A DNA stretch of 16,678 nt, taken from Bryobacterales bacterium. Lineage in GTDB: Bacteria; Acidobacteriota; Terriglobia; Bryobacterales; Bryobacteraceae. A program made the translations under genes and the position numbers. The notes under the pieces were generated by a model, which worked only from the letters and a program-made list of their open reading frames with translations, did not search any database and was not told the origin of the DNA. This document shows positions 7,695-13,785 of this stretch, piece after piece; position 1 is the stretch's first letter, and every line of letters starts with the position of its first letter. The stretch covers positions 9,340-26,017 of the forward strand of contig PKZC01000271.1 of the NCBI GenBank assembly GCA_003132905.1, in the 5' to 3' direction.

Positions 7695-7928
7695 TTGAGC
7701 AAAGCGAAAACGAAGGCTCCCGAGCAGACCTTCGAGGAAGTGAAATACCTCCGTTATCTGATCGACAAGGCCATCACGGTACGCATCCGTTTGAGCAGCA
7801 ATGAAGAGGTGGTGGGCGTAATCGAGTTCTACGATTCGAACTTCATCCGCGTCACGCGGCTGGACGCTCCCAATCTGTTTCTGTATAAGCACGACATCAA
7901 ATATTTGTACGAAGAGCCGGAAGCCTGA
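7695..7928 (+). CDS. hfq: Hfq-like RNA chaperone (Sm/LSm fold), divergent
   Basis: Hfq is a hexameric ring protein that pairs small RNAs with mRNAs. From the TTG at 7695 the product is 77 residues, with a helix (TFEEVKYLRYLIDKA), an Sm1-like strand set (ITVRIRLSSNEEVVGVIEFYDSNFIRV) and an Sm2-like end, NLFLYKHDIKYLYEE. Sm2 includes the diagnostic Tyr64-Lys65-His66. The typical Hfq Sm1 'NG...L.G.I..FD' is altered to SNEEVVGVIEFYD, and the proximal-face Gln of enterobacterial Hfq is not apparent, so it is a divergent member. The start is supported by GGAGGAAGG at 7685-7693 directly upstream; alternatives in the same frame are ATG 7653, ATG 7641 and GTG 7632, all overlapping the VWFA gene. It lies 13 nt after that gene and 42 nt before the IMPase-family gene. 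Confidence 0.82.
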   Translation: MSKAKTKAPEQTFEEVKYLRYLIDKAITVRIRLSSNEEVVGVIEFYDSNFIRVTRLDAPNLFLYKHDIKYLYEEPEA

Positions 7929-7970
7929 CCACCACGCCGGCTGTCATCGCCCTACTCAACCAGCAGCTTT

Positions 7971-8783
7971 ATGTCTTCTTACTTGGAGATTAGCGAGGAA
8001 ATCGCCCGCGAAGCCGGAGCGCTGCTCCACGGCTATTTTGAGCGCCGCATCGGCTTCGAGCTGAAAGGCGAATTCGATCTGGTGACCGAGGCCGACCGCA
8101 CTTCGGAAAAGCTGGTGATCGAACGTTTGCAGAAGCATTTTCCAACGCACTCCATTGTCGCGGAAGAGAGCGGGGGGCACGCGGGCAAGTCCGCCGAATA
8201 TTGCTGGTACGTGGATCCTCTGGATGGCACCACGAATTTCGCGCATGGCTTTCCGATGTACAACGTCACTCTGGCGCTGGAAAAGGCCGGAGAAATCGTG
8301 GCCGGAGTAATTTTCGATCCGGAGCGCGACGAAATGTTCACTTGCGAGCGCGGGTCGGGAGCGCGATTAAATGGCGAGCCGATTCACGTCTCACGGGTCC
8401 AGCACATTGACGACGCGCTGGTCGCGACAGGATTTCCCAGCCGCAAGCGGCATGAAAACGTCAACGTGCATTTTTACTATCAGCTCGCGATGATCACGCA
8501 TGGCGTGCGCCGCGCGGGCGCAGCCGCATTGGATCTGGCATACGTAGCCAGCGGCCGGCTGGATGCCTTTTGGGAATTCGGCCTGAATCCTTGGGATATG
8601 GCCGCCGGTATTTTGTTGGTCACCGAAGCAGGCGGTAAGTGCTCCGACATGTCGGGCGAACCGGCGCGTTTACGAGGCCCGCATTTATTGGCCGACAACG
8701 GCACTGTCCATGACGAGATGCTCGAGGTTTTCGCCGAGGTATACCGCCGCGAGTATCGTTACCCCATGCCCGTTATCAAGTAA
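7971..8783 (+). CDS. suhB: Inositol monophosphatase family protein (SuhB-like)
   Basis: This 270-residue Mg-dependent phosphatase would release phosphate from inositol-1-phosphate or a related sugar phosphate. The family's metal sites are intact: Glu65-Glu66 (IVAEESGG), Asp82, Asp85 and Gly-Thr-Thr (WYVDPLDGTTNFAHGFP), and Asp209 in the second signature (LNPWDMAAGILLVTEAGG). Length is standard and no signal peptide is present, so it is cytoplasmic. The family also contains histidinol-phosphatases and phosphoadenosine phosphatases, so the substrate is not certain. In E. coli SuhB also acts in rRNA antitermination; whether that applies here is unknown, but the Hfq-like gene just upstream makes an RNA link worth remembering. 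The ATG at 7971 has a poor SD (CAGCAGCTTT). Its 3' end overlaps the convergent MocR gene by 8 nt. Confidence 0.92.
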   Translation: MSSYLEISEEIAREAGALLHGYFERRIGFELKGEFDLVTEADRTSEKLVIERLQKHFPTHSIVAEESGGHAGKSAEYCWYVDPLDGTTNFAHGFPMYNVTLALEKAGEIVAGVIFDPERDEMFTCERGSGARLNGEPIHVSRVQHIDDALVATGFPSRKRHENVNVHFYYQLAMITHGVRRAGAAALDLAYVASGRLDAFWEFGLNPWDMAAGILLVTEAGGKCSDMSGEPARLRGPHLLADNGTVHDEMLEVFAEVYRREYRYPMPVIK

Positions 8784-10209
8784 ATTCGGCCAACCGCCGG
8801 ATCCCTTCGCGGATCGATCGCTCGCCGGTGGACGAGAAGCCTACGATAAATTCACCGCGCGGCGCTGCCGTCAGATAACAAGAGGCCGAGCCCACCAGTT
8901 GCACTTTTGCCGCGGCTGCCTTCTCTGCGATCCCTTGGTCATCGAAGCGGACCAAAACGTGCATTCCAGCGGCGTCGCCATAAATTGCCACACGGTCGCC
9001 GAAGTGGCGTTGTAACGACTCCACCAACGCATTTCGCCGCTCGCCATAGATTCTCCGCATGCGGCGGACATGCCGCTCCAGATGACCTTCTGAAATAAAA
9101 TCCGCTAAGGCCGCTTGCTCTGGAACCGGGGTATGCCGGTCGGCCAGCCACTTCGCGCGCCGGAAGCGGGGCACCAGACTGGGAGGCGCAATCACGTATC
9201 CAATCCGCAACGACGGAAACATGATCTTTGAAAATGTTCCGATGTAAATAACGGCCACGCCCGCCGCCAGACCCTGCAGCGATGGCAAAGGCGGTCCGCT
9301 ATAGCGGAATTCGCTGTCGTAATCGTCTTCAATCAGAACCGCATTGTGCTGCCGGGACCATTCGATCAATTCCAGCCGGCGGGCCAGCGACATCGCGACC
9401 CCGGTCGGAAATTGATGCGACGGCGTGACATACACTAAGCGAGCCTTTTTGCCGAGATCGCGAATCACGATTCCGTTCTCGTCGATGCGCGCCGGCCGAA
9501 GCCGCGCGCCATAACCGGCGAAAATACGATGCGCGCCGTGGTATCCGGGATTCTCGATTGCTACTTCGTCGCCGCGCTCCAGCAACAGGCGTACGCAAAG
9601 ATCGATGCCTTGCGCCGAGCCGTTTACGATGATCACTTGCTCGGCGGTACATAGCACCGCGCGCGATCGCGAAACGTAAGCGGCAATCTCTTCGCGGAGC
9701 GGCCCGTAGCCGGACGACTGATCGGAATAATCGAACAGCTCCGCCGTAGCCGACCGCAGCCGGCGCATCACCAGCTTCCGCCAGATGGAGAGCGGGAATA
9801 GCCCCAGATCCGGACGCCATTGCGTCAAACGAATGAAGCCCGCGGGAGACGGCGGATAGGAGAAATCCTCGTTCAAGCCAGCGCCATAACGGGAGAGCCG
9901 AATGGCTGGAGCCGCCTCCGTTCGTGGGACATGTTGGTGGTTCGGCCGCAGCAACTCATCGGGAAGCTCGCGGCAGACAAATGTGCCGGACCCGCGCGAG
10001 GACTCGAGATAGCCTTCCGCGATCAGTTGATCGTAAGCCTGGGTGACGGTGCTGCGCGAAATTTCGAGCGCCATGCAAAGGTCGCGGGTGGAAGGTACGC
10101 GCTCGGCGCCACGGAAGCGGCCCGTCAGAATTCCCTGCCGCCACTGATCGTAGATCTGGCGATGCAGCGGTTCCGAAGATGCCCGGTCGAGCACGAAAGC
10201 GGTGCGCAT
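8776..10209 (-). CDS. MocR-family transcriptional regulator (GntR HTH + aminotransferase class I), PdxR-like
   Basis: The 477-residue regulator has an N-terminal winged helix of the GntR family (about 10-80: PLHRQIYDQWRQGILTGRF, VPSTRDLCMALEISRSTVTQAYDQLIAEG, SRGSGTFV). A fold-type I aminotransferase-like domain fills the rest. The PLP site is complete: Asp295 and Tyr297 in IEDDYDSEF and the Schiff-base Lys328 in GTFSKIMFPSLRIGY, with the same 33-residue Asp-Lys spacing I recall for GabR. It probably senses pyridoxal phosphate or an amine and controls the divergent FMN-binding PNPOx-like gene and itself. Direct AAGTGGA repeats in the shared promoter region match the PdxR-type motif I remember. 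The start is the ATG at 10209. Transaminase activity is not expected for this class. Confidence 0.92.
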   Translation of the reverse strand: MRTAFVLDRASSEPLHRQIYDQWRQGILTGRFRGAERVPSTRDLCMALEISRSTVTQAYDQLIAEGYLESSRGSGTFVCRELPDELLRPNHQHVPRTEAAPAIRLSRYGAGLNEDFSYPPSPAGFIRLTQWRPDLGLFPLSIWRKLVMRRLRSATAELFDYSDQSSGYGPLREEIAAYVSRSRAVLCTAEQVIIVNGSAQGIDLCVRLLLERGDEVAIENPGYHGAHRIFAGYGARLRPARIDENGIVIRDLGKKARLVYVTPSHQFPTGVAMSLARRLELIEWSRQHNAVLIEDDYDSEFRYSGPPLPSLQGLAAGVAVIYIGTFSKIMFPSLRIGYVIAPPSLVPRFRRAKWLADRHTPVPEQAALADFISEGHLERHVRRMRRIYGERRNALVESLQRHFGDRVAIYGDAAGMHVLVRFDDQGIAEKAAAAKVQLVGSASCYLTAAPRGEFIVGFSSTGERSIREGIRRLAEFT

Positions 10210-10218
10210 AAGTGGACT
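10210..10218 (+). promoter_or_regulatory. Putative PdxR/MocR operator half, repeat 1 (AAGTGGACT)
   Basis: AAGTGGACT lies directly in front of the MocR start codon (10209) and is repeated 24 nt further on. It resembles the AAAGTGGW-CTA motif I recall for PdxR of Corynebacterium. It falls near the likely transcription start of the MocR gene, a position suited to autorepression. Confidence 0.6.
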
Positions 10219-10225
10219 GCTCTAG

Positions 10226-10255
10226 ATTATCAAAAGTGGATCTTTCGCCGGTCCA
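10226..10255 (-). promoter_or_regulatory. Candidate promoter of the MocR gene
   Basis: On the minus strand, TGGACC (10255-10250) and GATAAT (10231-10226) are separated by 18 nt, a reasonable -35/-10 pair. The expected transcription start is about 10 nt before the ATG at 10209, so the leader would be very short. Operator repeat 2 lies inside the spacer. Confidence 0.4.
10232..10244 (+). promoter_or_regulatory. Putative PdxR/MocR operator half, repeat 2 (AAAAGTGGATCTT)
   Basis: AAAAGTGGATCTT is the second, better copy of the direct repeat, in the same orientation as the first and exactly 24 nt away (AGTGGA to AGTGGA). MocR regulators are known to bind paired direct repeats. It sits between the candidate -35 and -10 of the MocR promoter and just upstream of the candidate -35 of the divergent PNPOx-like gene, so one dimer could repress one gene and activate the other. 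Confidence 0.6.
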
Positions 10256-10277
10256 GAATTTCCTCTACATTCAAAGC

Positions 10278-10934
10278 ATGGAAAGTTCCACGCCGTCCTA
10301 CCCACCCACCGAACGAACCCAGGTGCGCCGACGTTCCACGCGCGGCGTCTACGACAAAGCGCAAGTTCACGCCATCCTGGACGAAGGCTTCGTGTGCCAT
10401 ATCGGGTTCGTAAATCTGATCGATGGCCAGCCCTACGTGCTCCCAACTGCCTATGCGCGTTCGGGAGAACAGATTTACATTCACGGTTCGCCCGCTAGCC
10501 GTGTCATGGGCGTGGCCAGCCGGGAACTGGATATGTGCCTCACCGTCACGCTGATCGATGGCCTGGTTCTGGCGCGCTCTTCGTTCCACACGTCCATCAA
10601 CTATCGTTCGGTTGTTGTGCTCGGCAAAGCCAGGCACGTCACCGATATCGACGAGAAGCGAGAGGCGCTGCGCCTCTTCACCAATCACGTCATTGCGGGG
10701 CGCTGGGAACAGACTAAGCAGCCCACCGATCAGGAACTGAAAGCCACCAGTGTCTTGTCGCTGCCGCTCGAGGAAGTCTCGGCAAAAATTCGCACCGGCC
10801 CTCCCATCGACGACGAAGAAGACTACGCACTGCCCGTTTGGGGTGGCGTGGTGCCGGTGTTTCAATCCTTCGGCGACCCTGTTCCGGACGATCGCGTACT
10901 GGCCGGAATCGCCGCGCCATCGCTTGTTCGCTAA
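10278..10934 (+). CDS. Pyridoxamine 5'-phosphate oxidase-like FMN-binding protein (Pyridox_ox_2 / NimA-like)
   Basis: The 218-residue protein has a split-barrel flavin-binding fold. Characteristic segments are HAILDEGFVCHIGFVNLIDGQPYVLPTAYARSGEQIYIHGSPASRVM near the N-terminus, then CLTVTLIDGLVLARSSFHTSINYRSVVVLGKA, and the C-terminal IRTGPPIDDEEDYALPVWGGVVPV typical of the COG3467 group. This group is annotated as nitroimidazole-resistance or PNPOx-like; the true substrate is unknown and it should not be read as PdxH. ATG 10278 is used because the conserved part begins soon after; an upstream in-frame ATG-like start at 10212 would run through the operator. TACATT at 10266-10271 would place the transcription start at the ATG, so the message may be leaderless. 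Control by the divergent MocR gene is the usual arrangement for this pair. Confidence 0.87.
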   Translation: MESSTPSYPPTERTQVRRRSTRGVYDKAQVHAILDEGFVCHIGFVNLIDGQPYVLPTAYARSGEQIYIHGSPASRVMGVASRELDMCLTVTLIDGLVLARSSFHTSINYRSVVVLGKARHVTDIDEKREALRLFTNHVIAGRWEQTKQPTDQELKATSVLSLPLEEVSAKIRTGPPIDDEEDYALPVWGGVVPVFQSFGDPVPDDRVLAGIAAPSLVR

Positions 10935-10988
10935 TCTCGCAAACAATCCCGGACCGTTTAAGTCGCATATCCTCCTTTCAGCCTGAGA

Positions 10989-11003
10989 TGCAACTCGTTT
11001 GCT
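10989..11003 (+). promoter_or_regulatory. Inverted-repeat site 1 (GCAA-N5-TTGC)
   Basis: The 15-mer TGCAACTCGTTTGCT contains GCAA-N5-TTGC and recurs, with 3 central changes, at 11053-11067. Two copies of a palindromic core in one 128-bp intergenic region suggest binding sites for a dimeric regulator. Short arms mean chance is possible. Confidence 0.4.
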
Positions 11004-11052
11004 GTTTTGTTGTCGTAGAGAATCACTGATATTGCTAGTCTTATCCAGTTGG

Positions 11053-11067
11053 TGCAACTGACTTGCT
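11053..11067 (+). promoter_or_regulatory. Inverted-repeat site 2, overlapping the start codon
   Basis: TGCAACTGACTTGCT is the second copy of the GCAA-N5-TTGC element, centred 64 nt after the first. It includes the TTG start codon (11063-11065) of the outer-membrane protein gene. A bound protein here would sit on the translation start region; a bound pair could loop the DNA. Confidence 0.4.
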
Positions 11068-11932
11068 AAAAACTATCGTATCCCTACTACCCCTTTTGGC
11101 ATTACCCGCATGGGCCGGCGAAGGTCCTTTCTTTGTGACGTACACCCATCAAATGGAGGAGCCTGACAATCTGGAATTCGCCGCGAAGTCGCTCACCTCA
11201 GGCCCTTCGGGAGGCAACCGCTTCTTCGCCGTGGCAGACGAGTTCGAGTATGGAGTCCAAGCTTGGTGGACCACCGAGGTTTACCTGGATGGCCAGGTGA
11301 CGAACAACGAAAGCGCTATTTTCACCGGATTCCGCTGGGAGAACCGCTTCCGCGTGCTCCCTCGGGAACACTGGATCAATCCGGTGCTTTATCTCGAGTT
11401 CGAAGATATCAACGGCGCTGACAAAACGTTGCTCGAAGTGGTGGATCACGACGCTAAAGACGATTTGATCGCCCCGAACGCCCTAGCCCGGCAAGAGAAA
11501 CAGCGCGAGATTGAAGCCAAGCTCATCCTGAGCAGCTATTTTAAGGGCTGGACTGTCGCCGAAAACTTCATCTCGGAGAAAAACGTCGCGCATGCGCCCT
11601 TCGAATTCGGCTATGCAGTGGGAGTGAGCCGGCCGCTGGCGCTCGAAGCCCGTCCGGATCGCTGCAATGCATGCGCTGAGAATTTCCAGCTTGGCGTGGA
11701 GATGTACGGCGGCTTGGGCACGCACGACAATTTCGGTCTGCGCGGCACTTCGCACTATGTCGCGCCGGTGATGGCCTGGACGCTCGCCAGCGGCACGATG
11801 TTCACCCTGTCGCCAGGCTTCGGGCTAAGCGGGGCGAGCGCCGGATTCCTGCTGCGCCTGGGCGTGTCGTATGAAGTTCCACAGATCGGGCACAAAGTGC
11901 GGAATCTGTTCCACTCAGGAGGCGCGCAATGA
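11063..11932 (+). CDS. Putative outer-membrane beta-barrel protein, coupled to a cytochrome c
   Basis: The 289-residue protein starts at TTG 11063; an in-frame TAG at 11036 and no ATG/GTG between make this the only likely start, although no clear SD is seen. A signal peptide (LLKTIVSLLPLLALPAWAGE) is followed by alternating amphipathic strands rich in Tyr, Trp and Gly (for example EYGVQAWWTTEVYLDGQV, FTGFRWENRFRVLP, FQLGVEMYGGLG, FLLRLGVSYEVP). The chain ends in a short tail rather than a terminal Phe. A CNAC pair (Cys201, Cys204) lies in RPDRCNACAENFQLG without the His needed for haem attachment. I do not recognise a named family. Its stop overlaps the cytochrome start as ATGA, so the two proteins are made together and may act together in the envelope. 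Confidence 0.75.
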   Translation: MLKTIVSLLPLLALPAWAGEGPFFVTYTHQMEEPDNLEFAAKSLTSGPSGGNRFFAVADEFEYGVQAWWTTEVYLDGQVTNNESAIFTGFRWENRFRVLPREHWINPVLYLEFEDINGADKTLLEVVDHDAKDDLIAPNALARQEKQREIEAKLILSSYFKGWTVAENFISEKNVAHAPFEFGYAVGVSRPLALEARPDRCNACAENFQLGVEMYGGLGTHDNFGLRGTSHYVAPVMAWTLASGTMFTLSPGFGLSGASAGFLLRLGVSYEVPQIGHKVRNLFHSGGAQ

Positions 11933-12393
11933 AATTCATAATGATCTTTGTCATCCTAGCCGACGCATCGTACGCCCGCGAGCCCAACTTGCCGCAGCAG
12001 GCTCCGCCTCAATGGTCCATCAAGACAAATCCGCTGGCCGGCAATCCACGCGCGCAGAAGGCGGGCGCGAAATTATACGAACACGAATGCGCCGCCTGTC
12101 ACGGGGCTGGCGCGGACGGCAGCCGCAGGACGCCCTCTCTCCGCCAAGCCGCAGTAGCTCAAGCGCCGCCGGGCGCGCTCTATTGGATCCTCGAAAACGG
12201 CGCTATCTTTCACGGAATGCCGTCCTTCGCTCACCTGCCGGAGCGCGAGCGCTGGCAGATTATCACGTTCCTGCAGAGCCTCAATACGCGCCCGCAACCG
12301 CTCCCGCCGACTTCAGATTCTCGACCGCCGAACTGGTGCCGCGCAGCGTGTTCATCATCGATTCTTTCGGGAACGTCTCGAGAAAACCCTTGA
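11929..12393 (+). CDS. Small secreted mono-haem cytochrome c
   Basis: The ORF encodes 154 residues. A short signal peptide (MKFIMIFVILADASYA) is followed by one cytochrome c domain: CAACHG at Cys54-Cys57-His58, GALYWILENGAIFHGMPSF with the axial Met97, and LPERERWQIITFLQSL (103-118) as the closing helix. It would carry electrons in the periplasm. Homologous domains finish soon after the FLQSL helix, about 12285. The remaining 35 or so residues (Pro/Ser/Cys-rich) are read through the antisense of the convergent gene and may be a recent extension after loss of an earlier stop. Start: ATG 11929 inside the stop of the upstream outer-membrane protein gene (ATGA). Confidence 0.87.
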   Translation: MKFIMIFVILADASYAREPNLPQQAPPQWSIKTNPLAGNPRAQKAGAKLYEHECAACHGAGADGSRRTPSLRQAAVAQAPPGALYWILENGAIFHGMPSFAHLPERERWQIITFLQSLNTRPQPLPPTSDSRPPNWCRAACSSSILSGTSRENP

Positions 12394-13086
12394 GCATCCA
12401 CCCGAATGCCATCGGAACGTCGCGCGATAACGAGATGGCCTCGCACTGTGCGTACACCCCGCCGTCAGCCGCCACAAAGTGCCAATAGGAGTTCAGCCGC
12501 CACAGAAAGCCTGAATCGTCTCCCACCGGTGCTTCGTCCGTGTAAGAACGATCGGGATCTTTCACTTCGGCGATCCGCGTTGAGCGCGAGGTCACGGTCA
12601 AGTGTTGCGAGTCGGGCATGCGGTAGCTGACATGAGACGTGGCATTCAGGACCACCGTCAGCAAATGCTCCTCGTAAAGCCGTAGAAATACATCATAGTC
12701 GTCGCCCATTCGCGCCAGCTGCTTCGATTCGATTACTTTGGGCCGATAGTAATTCTTATAGTTGCGTAATCCCGGAGCACGTTCTGCACCTGCGCGAGCG
12801 TTGCGCCTGGCATAAACATATTGCCGATCCAATCCTGGATCATGCCACCCGGCGCTTTGGTATCGCGGCCAGCGCCGCCAGGTTCGATTCGCAGTTCCCC
12901 GCCCCGCAAACTCGAGTCTCGTGGGGAATCCTGATTCATCCTCGTTTCGGCTTTCGCCACATAACGCTCGAACGCAGCCGCCGTTTCCGGATTCAGCTTC
13001 GCGGGGATTACTTTAACCGAAGGGTAGCCGAGCTGCGCGGCCAGCAAAAACAGGGGGAGCGAAAACAACTGGCGCGCCCAAATCAC
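12281..13086 (-). pseudogene. Frameshifted conserved secreted protein (START/SRPBCC-like)
   Basis: Two minus-strand frames form one gene. The first, from GTG 13086 (AGGAG just before it), encodes a signal peptide (MIWARQLFSLPLFLLAAQLG) and runs in register to VQNVLRDYAT at about 12760. The second continues with YKNYYRPKVIESKQLARMGDDYDVFLRLYEEHLLTVVLN..., then DDSGFLWRLNSYWHF, DGGVYAQCEAISLSRDVP and GWMLKGFLETFPKESMMNTLRGT, ending at 12281. Adding one base at 12760-12762 restores a protein of about 268 residues with D-Y-x-x-Y-x-x-Y-Y-R-P in line, as in the conserved family I recall from Acidobacteria. The GGMIQDWIGNMFMPGATL element (80-97) belongs to the same family. It may bind a lipid-like ligand; that is inference. 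A true inactivation or a sequencing error are both possible. It follows the FHA gene by 18 nt. Confidence 0.8.
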
Positions 13087-13104
13087 ACTCCTATTATCGC
13101 TCGG

Positions 13105-13617
13105 TTAGAGGCTTTTGAACTTCAGCGTCACGTCGCCCATCCGGATCACGTCGTTGTCCTTGAGTTCTTCGCGGGCGATGGGATCGGCGCGCTCGTTCAG
13201 AAACGTCCCGTTGGTGGAATCCAGATCCGTAATCGTATACTTCTGGTCCTTGTACCTCAAGCTGGCATGTTTTCCGGAAATGGCGTTATCGCGCAGTACA
13301 ATGTCGGCGTCCGTCGCCGACCCCAGGATGTTGGGCCCTTCGCGAATACGAAAATCTTCACCCTTCTGCTCGCCCGTCAGGGCTACGAACCACCCCACCA
13401 CCGGCGGCTTTCGCTTATCGGTTAACACCACGCTCCGGCGCGTAGTGGCATGGGTGGCACTCTCGCGCGTCGCAACACTCTCGCGGGGAGTATCCGTTTC
13501 CAACCGCGTTTTCACTGTGACAGCCGGGGGCCCCGGTTGATACCCCGTCCGCTGGCAATACGGACAAACCTCCCACGTATCTTCCATCTGATGTCCGTTT
13601 GCGCAAAACTTTGCCAT
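13105..13617 (-). CDS. Zinc-ribbon plus FHA domain protein with non-canonical phosphopeptide site
   Basis: The 170-residue cytoplasmic protein has three parts. Residues 1-22 are a zinc-ribbon-like FCANGHQMEDTWEVCPYC (Cys5, His9, Cys18, Cys21). Residues 30-70 are a Thr/Ser/Arg-rich linker (TRLETDTPRESVATRESATHATTRR) that could be phosphorylated. Residues about 75-170 form a forkhead-associated domain with DADIVLRD, KHASLRY and TDLDSTNGTFLN. FHA domains bind phosphothreonine. The Asn136-Gly137 pair and Ser114 are present, but the usual 'IGR' arginine is replaced (NILGS, Ser100) and the Ser-Arg before His is Ser-Gly-Lys, so binding may be weak or different. The ATG at 13617 has an AAGGAGAAGAG SD upstream. 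A perfect TATAAT lies at 13688-13683. The frameshifted gene follows 18 nt downstream, probably as one operon. Confidence 0.88.
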   Translation of the reverse strand: MAKFCANGHQMEDTWEVCPYCQRTGYQPGPPAVTVKTRLETDTPRESVATRESATHATTRRSVVLTDKRKPPVVGWFVALTGEQKGEDFRIREGPNILGSATDADIVLRDNAISGKHASLRYKDQKYTITDLDSTNGTFLNERADPIAREELKDNDVIRMGDVTLKFKSL

Positions 13618-13682
13618 CGCGTGCTCTTCTCCTTGGAAGCTGAACTCGGGTCTCTACTGGGACCTTAACGCGCTTTTCGTGG

Positions 13683-13717
13683 ATTATATCGTGCTCCCAT
13701 TTTGCCGACTGTGTCAA
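13683..13717 (-). promoter_or_regulatory. Candidate promoter of the FHA gene (unusual spacing)
   Basis: On the minus strand TATAAT (13688-13683) is a perfect -10 box, 65 nt upstream of the FHA start. A perfect TTGACA (13717-13712) lies upstream, but the gap between them is 23 nt instead of about 17, so they may not work as a pair. The region is shared with the divergent nucleoside salvage operon. Confidence 0.4.
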
Positions 13718-13785
13718 GTGCTCCCTGCGGGGTCACAGAATCCTTTACTTTCAAACACATAAGATGGTACCCTGAAGAACTCATA

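Noticed and set aside
6995..7702. A 235-codon open frame on the minus strand
   Set aside because: It is the antisense of the VWFA domain, whose metal-site residues are intact on the plus strand.
8776..8783. Overlap of the IMPase-family and MocR gene ends as a regulatory element
   Set aside because: An 8-nt tail-to-tail overlap is common in compact genomes and no hairpin is visible.
10230..11057. A 275-codon open frame on the minus strand
   Set aside because: It is antisense to the PNPOx-like gene, crosses the candidate operator sites and encodes no recognisable domain.
12733..13086. A stand-alone small secreted protein of 117 residues
   Set aside because: Its last residues diverge from the expected family sequence exactly where the next frame picks it up, so it is the front half of the frameshifted gene.
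13702..13785. Longer N-terminus for the pyrimidine-nucleoside phosphorylase
   Set aside because: The family N-terminus begins at the ATG at 13786; the 28 extra residues have no similarity to it and cover the intergenic promoter region.
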